Source: Cellulosimicrobium cellulans | Lineage (GTDB): Bacteria; Actinomycetota; Actinomycetes; Actinomycetales; Cellulomonadaceae | Assembly (NCBI RefSeq): GCF_006539945.1 | Contig: NZ_BJNZ01000001.1 | Location: 186,001-250,000, forward strand | Reading direction: 5' to 3' | DNA length: 64,000 nt | Shown: positions 8,522-16,987 of the stretch, piece after piece | How the letters are laid out: the number at the start of each line of letters is the position of its first letter | Numbering within the stretch: position 1 is the stretch's first letter | The notes under the pieces: model-generated | Database searches by the model: none | Told to the model about the DNA's origin: nothing | What the model saw: only the letters and a program-made list of their open reading frames with translations | Program-made: the position numbers and the translations under genes

Positions 8522-9172
8522 TCAGGCGTTCGCCTCCCCGGCGGGCGGTGCCGCGACGAGGCGCACGACGGCGTCGCGCAGCCAGGCGCGGTACCGCCCG
8601 TCCGACCATCCCGCGCCCTTCACGAAGTGGGCCCAGCCCTCGGGCGCGAGCAGGTAGGAGAGGGCCTCGGCCGCCTCCTCCCGGGAGGAGTGCGGGCGGA
8701 ACCCGTGCGCCACGAGCACGTCCACGCTCGCGCGCAGGTCGGCGCGGCGGCGTCCGAGGAGCGCGTCGAGCTCCGCGGCGACCGCCTCGTCGGAGCGTGC
8801 CGCCGACGTGAAGGCGGACCACAGGCCGGCGACGCGGGCGTTCGCCGCCGCGACGAGCGCGACGAGCCCGTCGAGGAACTCCTCGGGGTCGGCGGTGCCG
8901 GCGACGGAGCGACCCTCGGGCCGCTCACCCAAGGACTCCCGACCCTCGGACCCGGCGAACGTGAGCTCGAACGCGGCGAGCAGCAGCGCCCGCTTGGGCC
9001 CGTGCGCCTTGACCGTCTCGAGCGACACCCCCGCGCGCTCGGCGACGCGCGCGAGGGTCGTGCGCTCGTAGCCGCGCTCGGCGAGCTCCTGCGCGGCGGC
9101 GCGCACGACCCGTTCGCGCGTGCGTGCGGCCTGCTCGGCGCGGAGGTCCGACGTGTAGGGACGAGGCACCAC
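8522..9172 (-). CDS. TetR-family transcriptional regulator
   Basis: A 216-residue regulator. Residues about 14-60 form the TetR helix-turn-helix (TRERVVRAAAQELAERGYER, then TTLARVAERAGVSLETVKAHG). The C-terminal ligand-binding part is helical and ends in an aromatic-rich region. Two adjacent GTG codons (9172 and 9169) can start it, preceded by AAGGGG. It is divergent from the glycosyltransferase gene; the shared spacer has a dyad covering the likely promoter, so it probably represses both itself and the glycosyltransferase pair. Confidence 0.85.
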   Translation of the reverse strand: MVPRPYTSDLRAEQAARTRERVVRAAAQELAERGYERTTLARVAERAGVSLETVKAHGPKRALLLAAFELTFAGSEGRESLGERPEGRSVAGTADPEEFLDGLVALVAAANARVAGLWSAFTSAARSDEAVAAELDALLGRRRADLRASVDVLVAHGFRPHSSREEAAEALSYLLAPEGWAHFVKGAGWSDGRYRAWLRDAVVRLVAAPPAGEANA

Positions 9173-9203
9173 TATTGACTACCCCTTAAAGGTGATGAAT
9201 ACT
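9173..9203 (+). promoter_or_regulatory. promoter with overlapping TetR-type operator
   Basis: On the plus strand TTGACT (9175-9180), a 17-bp spacer and AATACT (9198-9203) make a good promoter for the glycosyltransferase. An imperfect inverted repeat, TATTGACTACC (9173-9183) against GGTGATGAATA (9191-9201), 8 of 11 matched, spans -35 to -10. A repressor there would block polymerase. Confidence 0.6.
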
Positions 9204-9327
9204 CCTGACGGTTGATCGATCTTCTCACACGCCGGCTCCCCACCGGCGTCCCCGCGCGGACGGCCCGGTCCTGCGCCCTTCCCGTCCGTCCGGCGCGCCG
9301 CGCGCCGCCACGAGAGAGGCACCACCC

Positions 9328-10632
9328 ATGGCCGACGTCCTGCTCTGCTCGACACCCGTGCACGCCCACGTCACCCCGCTGCTCGCCGTCACCCGGGCTC
9401 TCGTCGCCCGTGGGCACGGCGTCCGGTTCCTGACAGGGTCCCGGTTCGCCGCGGCCGTCGAGGCAGCGGGCGCCACGTTCCTCCCCCTCCCCGCGGAGGC
9501 CGACTTCGACGACCGGGACCTCGCGGCCGCCTTCCCCGGTCGCGCGGGGCGCACGGGACTCGACGCGATCCGGCACGACATGCTCGAGATCTTCGTCGGG
9601 CCCGGCGTCGCGCAGCACCGTGCGGTGGTCGGCGCCCTCGCCTCGCGCCCGGCCGACGCCGTGCTCGTCGAGCCGCTGTTCCTCGGCGCGATGGCGCTCG
9701 TCGCGTCACCCGTCGACAGTCGGCCGCCGGTGCTCGCGCTCGGCATCTTCCCGCTCGGGCTCAAGAGCGACCGCACCGCGCCGTTCGGCCTCGGAGTCCT
9801 GCCGGCGCGGGGACCGCTCGGCGTGGCGCGCAACAGGGTGCTGCACCGGTTCGTCGAAGGCGTCGCGTTCGCCGCTCCGCAGCGCGCCGCGCAGGACATG
9901 GTCCGCGCGACGGGCGGGGAGCCCGGCGGCACCTTCTTCCTCGGCTGGCCGGCCGACGCGGACGCCGTCGTGCAGCTCACCGTCCCCGAGCTCGAGTACC
10001 CGCGGCCCGACGTCGCGACCCCGGTCCGGTTCGTCGGCCCACCCCGCCCGGCGCCGGGGAACGGCGACCTCCCCGCGTGGTGGGGCGACCTCGACACCCG
10101 CCGGCCGGTCGTCCACGTCACCCAGGGGACCGTCGCGAACGAGGACCCGACCCAGCTCCTCGTCCCCACGCTGCGCGCGCTCGCCGACGAGGACGTGCTC
10201 GTGGTCGCCGCGACGGGCGGACGCCCCGTCGGTTCGCTCGGCCCGCTCCCGGCGAACGCGCGCGCGGCCGAGTACCTCCCGTACGACGCGCTGCTGCCGC
10301 GCACGTCGGTCTTCGTGACCAACGGCGGCTACGGCGGCGTGCACCACGCGTTGCGGCACGGCGTCCCCGTGGTCGTGGCGGGCAAGACCGAGGACAAGGC
10401 CGAGGTCGCGGCGCGCGTCGCCTGGACGGGTGCCGGCGTGCGGCTGCGGACGAGCACGCCGCGGCCCGCCCAGGTGCGGCGCGCGGTGCGGCGTCTGCTC
10501 GCCGACCCGTCGTACGCGCGAGCCAGTGGCCGCATCGGCGAGCGCATCGCCGTCTCGCCGGGCGAGGACGGCGTGGTCGACGTCGTCGAGGAGGTCGTCG
10601 CCGCCCGGGAGGCGTCGCGCGCCGTCCGCTGA
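9328..10632 (+). CDS. GT1-family glycosyltransferase (MGT/UGT type)
   Basis: The 434-residue protein has the two Rossmann domains of GT-B glycosyltransferases. The N-terminus (STPVHAHVTPLLAVTRALVARGH) is the acceptor-domain signature of macrolide and sterol UGTs. The C-terminal nucleotide-sugar region contains HVTQGTVANEDPTQL and VTNGGYGGVHHALRHGVPVVV, with the usual activated-sugar loop. The ATG at 9328 follows GAGAGAGGCACC. It would glycosylate a small hydrophobic acceptor, possibly to inactivate a toxic compound, given the TetR control. The acetyltransferase gene begins 18 nt downstream. Confidence 0.85.
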   Translation: MADVLLCSTPVHAHVTPLLAVTRALVARGHGVRFLTGSRFAAAVEAAGATFLPLPAEADFDDRDLAAAFPGRAGRTGLDAIRHDMLEIFVGPGVAQHRAVVGALASRPADAVLVEPLFLGAMALVASPVDSRPPVLALGIFPLGLKSDRTAPFGLGVLPARGPLGVARNRVLHRFVEGVAFAAPQRAAQDMVRATGGEPGGTFFLGWPADADAVVQLTVPELEYPRPDVATPVRFVGPPRPAPGNGDLPAWWGDLDTRRPVVHVTQGTVANEDPTQLLVPTLRALADEDVLVVAATGGRPVGSLGPLPANARAAEYLPYDALLPRTSVFVTNGGYGGVHHALRHGVPVVVAGKTEDKAEVAARVAWTGAGVRLRTSTPRPAQVRRAVRRLLADPSYARASGRIGERIAVSPGEDGVVDVVEEVVAAREASRAVR

Positions 10633-10650
10633 CCGGGGCAGGATCGGGGG

Positions 10651-11193
10651 ATGCCCAGCGACCTGCTCATGCGCATCCACGGCACCGAGTTCCGCGCCAT
10701 GACCGAGAGGGTGCTGCGGGCCACCGAGCTCACCTCACGGCTCAACGTCCTGCCGTTCGACGACGAGGAGGGCCGGGCGCGGCTGTTCGAGCAGATCCTG
10801 GGGCGCCCGCTGCCGCCGCGCGTGACGATCTACCCGCCCTTCTTCACGGACCACGGCCTGAACCTGGAGCTGGGGGAGCGGGTGTTCGTCAACCAGAACT
10901 GCACCTTCCTCGACTACGCGGGGATCCGGCTGGCCGAGCGCGTCATGGTCGCCCCGCGGGTCACGTTCATCACCGTCGGGCACCCCGTCGACACCGACGA
11001 CCGCAAGGTCTGGTTGACCGGCGGCCCGATCGACGTGCACGAGAACGTGTGGATCGGCGCCGGTGCCACGATCCTCCCCGGCGTGACCATCGGGCACGAC
11101 GCGGTCGTCGCCGCCGGAGCGGTCGTGGCCGACGACGTCCCGCCGCGCAGCCTCGTCACCGGCACCAAGGCGGCCGTGCGTCGCACCTGGTGA
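10651..11193 (+). CDS. hexapeptide-repeat sugar O-acetyltransferase (LacA/NodL/Maa type)
   Basis: The 180-residue product starts with a maltose-acetyltransferase-like helical segment (FRAMTERVLRATELTSRLN) and then left-handed beta-helix rungs (VFVNQNCTFLDYAGIRLAER, GAGATILPGVTIGHDAVVAAG). The catalytic His is in TVGHPVD. The acyl donor is acetyl-CoA and the acceptor a sugar hydroxyl. It is tightly coupled to the glycosyltransferase, so it may acetylate the sugar that enzyme adds; that is inference. Two 57-bp repeats follow its stop. Confidence 0.88.
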   Translation: MPSDLLMRIHGTEFRAMTERVLRATELTSRLNVLPFDDEEGRARLFEQILGRPLPPRVTIYPPFFTDHGLNLELGERVFVNQNCTFLDYAGIRLAERVMVAPRVTFITVGHPVDTDDRKVWLTGGPIDVHENVWIGAGATILPGVTIGHDAVVAAGAVVADDVPPRSLVTGTKAAVRRTW

Positions 11194-11203
11194 GCGCCGG
11201 CCT

Positions 11204-11325
11204 CCGGCTCAGCACTCGATCCGTCGGTCGTGCTGAAGCCTGCGCTCGCTCCGCTGCGCTCCGGCTCGGCACGGGATCTGTCGGTCGTGCTGAAGCCTGC
11301 GCTTGCTCCGCTGCGCTCCGGCTCA
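11204..11325. repeat. 57-bp tandem direct repeat (2 copies plus partial third)
   Basis: Copies begin at 11204, 11261 and 11318 (CCGGCTC(A/G)GCAC...). They include GTGCTGAAGCCTGCGCT and CTCCGCTGCGCT. The partial third copy runs into the stop codon of the serine dehydratase gene, so the last codons of that gene are the seed of the repeat. The spacer separates two convergent genes. Confidence 0.9.
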
Positions 11326-12774
11326 GCACTCGACGACGTTGACCGCGAGGCCACCCGTCGAGGTCTCCTTGTACTTGGTCGACATGTCGACGCCGGTCTG
11401 TCGCATCGTCTCGATGACGGTGTCGAGCGAGACGACGTGCGAGCCGTCGCCCTGGAGCGCGAGGCGGGCTGCAGACACGGCGGTGCAGGCGGCGATGGCG
11501 TTGCGCTCGATGCAGGGCACCTGGACGAGCCCGCCGACGGGGTCGCACGTGAGCCCGAGGTTGTGCTCCATCGCGATCTCGGCCGCGTTCTCCACCTGGG
11601 CGGGGGTGCCGCCGAGGACGGCGCAGATCGCGCCCGCGGCCATCGAGCACGCGGAGCCGACCTCGCCCTGGCAGCCCGCCTCCGCGCCGGAGATGGACGC
11701 GTTGCGCTTGTAGAGCGCGCCGATCGCTGCGGCCGTGAGGAGGTAGGTGCGCATGGCCCGACGCCGGCGCGCGGGGTCCGCGGCGACGTCCGGGTGGGTG
11801 CGCAGGAAGTGGCGGCCGACCGCGGGGATGATCCCGGCGGCGCCGTTCGTCGGGGCGGTCACGACACGACGCCCGTCGGCGTTCTCCTCGTTGACCGCCA
11901 TGGCGAACGCCTGGAGCCACTCGATCGCCGTGTCGGCGCCGCGCTCGTCGGCGAGCTCGAGGCGCTCGCGCTGGGCACGTGCCCGACGGCGGACCCGGAG
12001 CCGCCCGGGCAGCACGCCGTCGCGCTCCAGGCCCGCGTCGACGCACGCGCTCATGGTGTCCCAGATCCGGTCGACGCCCGCCTCGACCTCGGCGGCGGGG
12101 CGCAGGGCGGACTCGTTCGCCCACGCGACCGCCGCGATGGACGTGCGCTCGCGCTCGCACAGGGCGAGGAGCTCGGCGGCGTTGGCGAAGGGGAACGGCA
12201 CGCCCGACGGCTCGGTCCGGGGGTCGATCGCCTCGCCCGCGAGCTCGGCGCCGAGCTGCGCGGCCTCGTTCGCGGCGGCGGACTCGAGCTCGGCGGCCGT
12301 GAGGACGAACCCCCCGCCCACCGAGTAGTACGCCTCCTCGGCGAGCGGGGTGCCGCTCGCGTCGAGCGCGGTGAAGCGCATGCCGTTGGGGTGGCCGGGC
12401 ATCCGGGTCAGCGGCGCGAGGCGCACGTCCTCGCTCGTCATGGTGATGCGGTGCCGGCCCAGCAGCGCGACGGGCGCGCCGTCGCCGAGCTTCTCCCACG
12501 AGCCGGGGACCCGGGCGGGATCGCACGTCTCGGGGTCGAGGCCGAGCAGCCCCGCGACGACGGCGTCCGGCGTGCCGTGGCCGACGCCCGTCGCCCCGAG
12601 CGACCCGCACAGCACGACGCGCACGCCCGTGACGTCGCCCAGCGCACCCCGGTGGTCCAGCGTCGCGACGAACGCCTTCGCGGCCCGCATCGGCCCGACG
12701 GTGTGCGAGCTCGACGGCCCCACGCCGACGGAGAAGAGGTCGAGGACCGACACGTACGCGCTCATGGACACCAT
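11323..12774 (-). CDS. sdaA: L-serine ammonia-lyase, iron-sulfur dependent, single chain
   Basis: It converts L-serine to pyruvate and ammonia. The 483-residue chain carries the beta domain first (SVLDLFSVGVGPSSSHTVGPMRAAKAF at the N-terminus) and the alpha domain after about residue 190. The [4Fe-4S] cysteines are recognisable in AGCQGEVGSACSMAAG and CDPVGGLVQVPCIERN. The ATG at 12774 follows GAGGTGCGACC; an ATG at 12765 (MSAYV) is an alternative. It sits 35 nt downstream of the tag gene on the same strand. The C-terminus ends NVVEC inside a repeat copy. Confidence 0.93.
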   Translation of the reverse strand: MVSMSAYVSVLDLFSVGVGPSSSHTVGPMRAAKAFVATLDHRGALGDVTGVRVVLCGSLGATGVGHGTPDAVVAGLLGLDPETCDPARVPGSWEKLGDGAPVALLGRHRITMTSEDVRLAPLTRMPGHPNGMRFTALDASGTPLAEEAYYSVGGGFVLTAAELESAAANEAAQLGAELAGEAIDPRTEPSGVPFPFANAAELLALCERERTSIAAVAWANESALRPAAEVEAGVDRIWDTMSACVDAGLERDGVLPGRLRVRRRARAQRERLELADERGADTAIEWLQAFAMAVNEENADGRRVVTAPTNGAAGIIPAVGRHFLRTHPDVAADPARRRRAMRTYLLTAAAIGALYKRNASISGAEAGCQGEVGSACSMAAGAICAVLGGTPAQVENAAEIAMEHNLGLTCDPVGGLVQVPCIERNAIAACTAVSAARLALQGDGSHVVSLDTVIETMRQTGVDMSTKYKETSTGGLAVNVVEC

Positions 12775-12809
12775 GGTCGCACCTCGTCCCACGATGCGGG
12801 CGGTTTTTG

Positions 12810-13454
12810 CTATAGCGAATCTCGCGACCGCTCGACCCCGCCGAGGACGACCGGGCACGTCGCGAGGTGGTCGTCGACGAGCCCGCACGCCTGCATCGCG
12901 GCATAGGCCGTCGTGGGCCCGACGAACCGGAACCCCTGCTTCTTGAGCGCCTTCGAGAGCGCGGTCGACTCGGGCGTGAGCCCGGGGACGTCGCCCCAGG
13001 TCGCCGGGCGCTCGCGACCGGCCGGTGGCGCGAACGACCAGATCAGCTCGTCCAGCGTGCGCCCGCTCTCCTGGAGCGCGAGCAGGGCGCGCGCGTTGTC
13101 GATCGTGGCGGTGATCTTCTGCCGGTTGCGGATGATGCGGGCGTCGCCGAGCAGTCGCTCGACGTCGGGCTCGCCGAACGCGGCGACGGCCACCGGGTCG
13201 AACCTCGCGAAGACCTCGCGAAAGGCGGGGCGCTTCCGCAGCACGGTGATCCACGACAGGCCGGACTGGAACCCCTCGAGCGCCAGGCGCTCGAACAGCG
13301 CCGTGTCCCCGTGCACGGGCACCGCCCACTCGGTGTCGTGGTACTGCTCGTAGAGCGGGTCGCCGTCGCCGAAGCAGCGGGCGCCGGGCTGCGGGGAGGC
13401 GGGCGCGTCGTCGGGCACCACGAGGGGCGTCGGCGGGGGCGTCTCGGTCGTCAT
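12810..13454 (-). CDS. tag: DNA-3-methyladenine glycosylase I
   Basis: A 214-residue repair enzyme that removes 3-methyladenine from alkylated DNA. The zinc site typical of Tag is complete: Cys in ARCFGDGD, His in YHDTEW, and the pair in DDHLATC. The core GFQSGLSWITVLRKRPAFRE and GDARIIRNRQKI are family hallmarks. The ATG at 13454 begins a Thr/Pro-rich leader; longer in-frame starts run into the opposite-strand repeat region and are unlikely. It is followed by sdaA on the same strand. Confidence 0.93.
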   Translation of the reverse strand: MTTETPPPTPLVVPDDAPASPQPGARCFGDGDPLYEQYHDTEWAVPVHGDTALFERLALEGFQSGLSWITVLRKRPAFREVFARFDPVAVAAFGEPDVERLLGDARIIRNRQKITATIDNARALLALQESGRTLDELIWSFAPPAGRERPATWGDVPGLTPESTALSKALKKQGFRFVGPTTAYAAMQACGLVDDHLATCPVVLGGVERSRDSL

Positions 13455-13562
13455 GCGCCCACTCTGCCCGGTCCCGCCGACACCTGGTCCGCTCCCGGCG
13501 CCCCCTGTGGACGGGGACCGCGCGATCCGGGCCTGTGCACGCTCACGTTCCCGGGGCGGCGC

Positions 13563-13624
13563 CTCGTGGGGAGATGTGCCGATGGTCAGGCGTCTCGTGG
13601 GGAGATGTGCCGATGGTCGGGCGT
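13563..13624. repeat. 31-bp direct repeat, two copies
   Basis: CTCGTGGGGAGATGTGCC and the following GATGGTC are identical at 13563-13587 and 13594-13618; period 31 bp. It lies in the 259-bp divergent spacer between tag and the AAA+ ATPase gene, 90-150 bp before the ATPase start. Role unknown; possibly paired regulator sites. Confidence 0.8.
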
Positions 13625-13713
13625 CACCGGTCCGGGGCACACTGTTCCCGGCCGGCCGCGCACGCGGGTGCACCGGCGTCGTCGTCCCGCCCGCGCCACC
13701 CGAGGAGCACCCC

Positions 13714-15243
13714 ATGTCCGACGCCCTGGCCGCGCTCGCCGCCGCCGTCGCGGCGGCGCCGTCGAGCGCCCCCCTGCGCGTCCACTACGCGAGCCTCCTG
13801 CTGGCGGCCGGGCACCCGGTCGAGGCGCTCGAGCAGGCGAGCGCCGCGCTGCGGATCGACCGGGCCGACGGAGAGGCGCTGCGCCTCGTCCAGGACTCGG
13901 CCGTCGCCGCGGCGACGGGAGCCCGCCCCGCGGCCGACCCGTCCGCGACGGGCCCCGCCGCGTCGTCGGGGCCGGTCGCCGGGCTGCACGCACCGACGTC
14001 GGCGCCGGGCGGCGTCGACGACGGGATCATCACGGGCGTGCCGTCCGACGCGACCGTCCCGCGCGCGCCCGGCGCGCCTGCGCCCGGGTCCCCGACCGCC
14101 GGGGTCCCCGCAGCACCCGGCCCCGCGGCGCCGTCGGGCATCGACTGGGACCGGTTGGAGCACGAGGTGGGCGTCCACGTCCCGGCACCGTTCGTCGAGA
14201 CACCGGCCGTCGAGGCGCCGCCCGGGCAGGAGCCCGCCCTGCCGCCCGCCGGGCCGGGTTCCGCTCCCCCCGCGGGGGCCGACGGCACCGCGCCGCCCGC
14301 ACCGGGTGGCCAGCCGTTCCTCGTCCCCGCGCGCGACGACGCCCCCGACGACGGGTCCGGCCTGCTCGAGGTCTCGCGCGAGACGGTGACGCTCGCGGAC
14401 GTGGGCGGCCTGGAGCCGGTGAAGCAGCGCATCCGCGAGGCGTTCCTGGAGCCGATGCGCCACCAGGCGATCGCGAAGGCGTTCGGCAAGTCGCTGCGGG
14501 GCGGGCTCCTGCTCTACGGGCCGCCCGGGACCGGCAAGACGTACATGGCCCGGGCCGTCGCAGGCGAGCTCGGCGCGCGGTTCCTCACGGTGACGCTCGC
14601 GGACATCCTCGACAAGTACATCGGGGAGAGCGAGCAGAACCTGCACGCGCTGTTCCAGAAGGCACGCCGGCTCGCGCCCGCCGTGCTGTTCCTCGACGAG
14701 GTCGACGCGATCGGCGGCAAGCGCGCGCAGTACTCCGGATCGTCGGGCATGCGGACCGTCGTCAACCAGCTCCTCCAGGAGATGGACGGCATCGGCTCCG
14801 ACAACGACGGGCTGTTCGTCCTCGGCGCGACGAACCACCCGTGGGACGTCGACACCGCGCTGCTGCGCCCGGGGCGGTTCGACCGCGTCGTGCTCGTGCT
14901 GCCGCCCGACGAGCCGGCGCGCGAGGCGATCCTGCGCCACCACCTCGCCGGCCGTCCGGTCGCGGGGATCGACCTGCGCTCGGTCGTGCAGCGCACCGAC
15001 GGCTTCTCCGGCGCCGACCTCGAGCACCTCGCGGCGACGGCGGCCGAGAAGGCGATGATGGACTCGATCGCGTCGGGGCAGGTGCGGCCGATCACCATGG
15101 CGGACCTGGACGCCGCCCTCGCCGACGTGCGTCCCTCGACGACGGCGTGGCTCCAGTCCGCGCGCAACGTCGTCACGTTCGCGAACAACGACGGCCGCTA
15201 CGACGACCTCGCCGCGTACCTGCGCGCGCGGCGCATGCTCTGA
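13714..15243 (+). CDS. AAA+ ATPase with N-terminal TPR-like region
   Basis: A 509-residue protein. The first 65 residues look like a TPR pair (RVHYASLLLAAGHPVEALEQ), then about 140 residues are Pro/Ala/Gly-rich linker, and from about residue 225 there is a classical AAA+ module: LADVGGLEPVKQRIREAF, Walker A GPPGTGKTYMA, Walker B VLFLDEVDAIGG, sensor GATNHPWD and arginine finger RPGRFDRVVL. It resembles Cdc48/FtsH-type AAA cores without a protease domain, so it is likely a protein remodeller. The ATG follows GAGGAG. The TPR membrane protein gene starts 17 nt later, and the two TPR proteins probably work together. Confidence 0.88.
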   Translation: MSDALAALAAAVAAAPSSAPLRVHYASLLLAAGHPVEALEQASAALRIDRADGEALRLVQDSAVAAATGARPAADPSATGPAASSGPVAGLHAPTSAPGGVDDGIITGVPSDATVPRAPGAPAPGSPTAGVPAAPGPAAPSGIDWDRLEHEVGVHVPAPFVETPAVEAPPGQEPALPPAGPGSAPPAGADGTAPPAPGGQPFLVPARDDAPDDGSGLLEVSRETVTLADVGGLEPVKQRIREAFLEPMRHQAIAKAFGKSLRGGLLLYGPPGTGKTYMARAVAGELGARFLTVTLADILDKYIGESEQNLHALFQKARRLAPAVLFLDEVDAIGGKRAQYSGSSGMRTVVNQLLQEMDGIGSDNDGLFVLGATNHPWDVDTALLRPGRFDRVVLVLPPDEPAREAILRHHLAGRPVAGIDLRSVVQRTDGFSGADLEHLAATAAEKAMMDSIASGQVRPITMADLDAALADVRPSTTAWLQSARNVVTFANNDGRYDDLAAYLRARRML

Positions 15244-15259
15244 GCCGGCGGCCCCGACC

Positions 15260-16969
15260 GTGAGCGCCACGACCGACCCGCGCGCCGTCGCCTCGCGCGC
15301 GGAGCTGCTCGTCCAGATGGGGCGGCCCGAGCGCGCGCTCGACGAGGTCGACGACGCGCTCGCGAGCCTGCCCGACGACCCGCGACTGCTCCTCGCCGCC
15401 GCCTGGGTGCGGCTGCACCTCCAGCGGTCGGCCGAGGCGCTGCCGCTCCTGGAGCAGGTCGTCGGCGCCCAGCCCGCGGCCGACGGCGCGCTGTACCTGC
15501 TCTCGATCGCGCGCCAGAACACCGGCGACGTGGCCGGGGCGCGCGACGCCGCGGCGAAGGCGCTCGAGCTCGACCCCGACGACGCGCGGTACCACCTCCA
15601 GCTCGCCGACACCCACCTGTCCGGCCGGGTCCGCGGCGCCGACCGGAGGCTCGCGCGCGAGCGCATCGAGTCGGCGCTCGCGCTCGCCCCGGAGAACCCC
15701 GACCGGCTCGTGCAGGCCGCGCGGCTGTGGTCGAGGCTCGGCGACGACGACCGGGCACGCACGCTCGTGCGCCAGGGCCTCGCCGTCGCCCCGGAGCACG
15801 AGGACCTGCTCTACCTCGACGCGGCGCTCGCGCTCGACGCCGGCCGCAGCGCGAAGGGGTACAGCGGCGTCCTCGCGATGAACCCCGAGCACGCCGAGGC
15901 CGGCTACCTGCTGCACCTCAGCGTGTGGCAGCAGATCCTGCGACTCGTCGAGATGCCGGTCCTGCTCGTCGGGGCGGTCGCGCTGGTCGTCGCCTTCTCG
16001 ATGAGCGACTCGTACGTCGGCAGCGTCCCGGTCTGGGGGATCGTGGTCCTGCTGTGGACCGGGATCACCGCCCTGCGCGTGCTGCCCGTCCTCCTCCAGG
16101 TGCCGCGCGGCCTGCTGCGCCGCACGCTGCGCCGGACGCCGTTCCGGGGCCCGGCCGTCGCCGCCGTGGTCGTGGGCTGGTCGGGGGTGCTCGCGGGTCT
16201 CGCGCTGCTCTACGTGGTGCGCGACGCCGTCGTCGTGCGCTGGTTCCTCGTCGGCCTCGGGGTGGTGCTCGCGGTCACGGCCGTGACGTCCGCGGTCCTG
16301 CACGCGGCGATGCTCACGCAGACGCGCGAGCTCGGGTACCTCCCGCCCGGTCCCGCGGGGGCAGCCCGCATCGCCGGGCTGCGCTCAGGGCTGCGCGGCG
16401 CCGTCGTGCGGCGCACGGTGGTCATGGGCCTCGTCGCGATCGTGGTCGCCGCGATCGGCCCGGGAGCGTTCGCGCGCGGCGACGCCCGGCCCGTCGCGGC
16501 GCTCGCCGTCGTCGCGTTCGTCCTGCCGGTCGCGGTCGGGCTGTGGGTCGCGTGGCGCGTGGCGGCCCAGCAGCGTGCGGCGTCGGACGAGCGCCCGGTC
16601 GCCGGTGCCGGGGCCGCCGTCCGCGCCGGGCTGGGTGCCGCCGTCCTCCTGGTCACGACGACGCTCCTCGCGCTCGGCGGCGTGGCGGCGCTGGCAGCGC
16701 TGCCCGTGAGCCCGGGCGAGCACGACGCCGACGGCCGGTACGTCCAGGCACCGAAGGCCCCGCGCGACCCGGACTCGGACGTCCAGGAGTGCGCCGGCCG
16801 CCCCGTGACCCGCCTCGCCTGCATCCAGGAGAACAACCGCACCCGGCAGGAGGAGCTGCGCGACCGGATGGAGGACATCGACATCCCGAGCATCGACGTC
16901 CCGACGCTCGACCTGCCGGACCTGCCCGAGGTCCAGGTTCCCGACGCCCCGGCCCAGCCCACCCCCTGA
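15260..16969 (+). CDS. TPR-containing multi-pass membrane protein
   Basis: A 569-residue protein with a GTG start. Residues 1-225 contain several tetratricopeptide repeats (for example ALYLLSIARQNTGDVAGARD, AAKALELDPDDARYH). Residues about 228-480 hold around seven hydrophobic segments. The C-terminal tail has two Cys (VQECAG, RLACIQ) and a striking period-7 stretch (IPSIDVPTLDLPDLPEVQVP). It should sit in the cytoplasmic membrane with the TPR part facing the AAA+ partner encoded directly upstream. No specific function is known to me; a membrane-anchored AAA/TPR machine is the inference. Confidence 0.8.
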   Translation: MSATTDPRAVASRAELLVQMGRPERALDEVDDALASLPDDPRLLLAAAWVRLHLQRSAEALPLLEQVVGAQPAADGALYLLSIARQNTGDVAGARDAAAKALELDPDDARYHLQLADTHLSGRVRGADRRLARERIESALALAPENPDRLVQAARLWSRLGDDDRARTLVRQGLAVAPEHEDLLYLDAALALDAGRSAKGYSGVLAMNPEHAEAGYLLHLSVWQQILRLVEMPVLLVGAVALVVAFSMSDSYVGSVPVWGIVVLLWTGITALRVLPVLLQVPRGLLRRTLRRTPFRGPAVAAVVVGWSGVLAGLALLYVVRDAVVVRWFLVGLGVVLAVTAVTSAVLHAAMLTQTRELGYLPPGPAGAARIAGLRSGLRGAVVRRTVVMGLVAIVVAAIGPGAFARGDARPVAALAVVAFVLPVAVGLWVAWRVAAQQRAASDERPVAGAGAAVRAGLGAAVLLVTTTLLALGGVAALAALPVSPGEHDADGRYVQAPKAPRDPDSDVQECAGRPVTRLACIQENNRTRQEELRDRMEDIDIPSIDVPTLDLPDLPEVQVPDAPAQPTP

Positions 16970-16987
16970 CCCGGTACCGCGCGGCGG

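Noticed and set aside
10077-11342. A 421-codon plus-strand frame across the glycosyltransferase and acetyltransferase
   Set aside because: It is Arg/Ala/Pro-rich and overlaps two well-supported genes in another frame.
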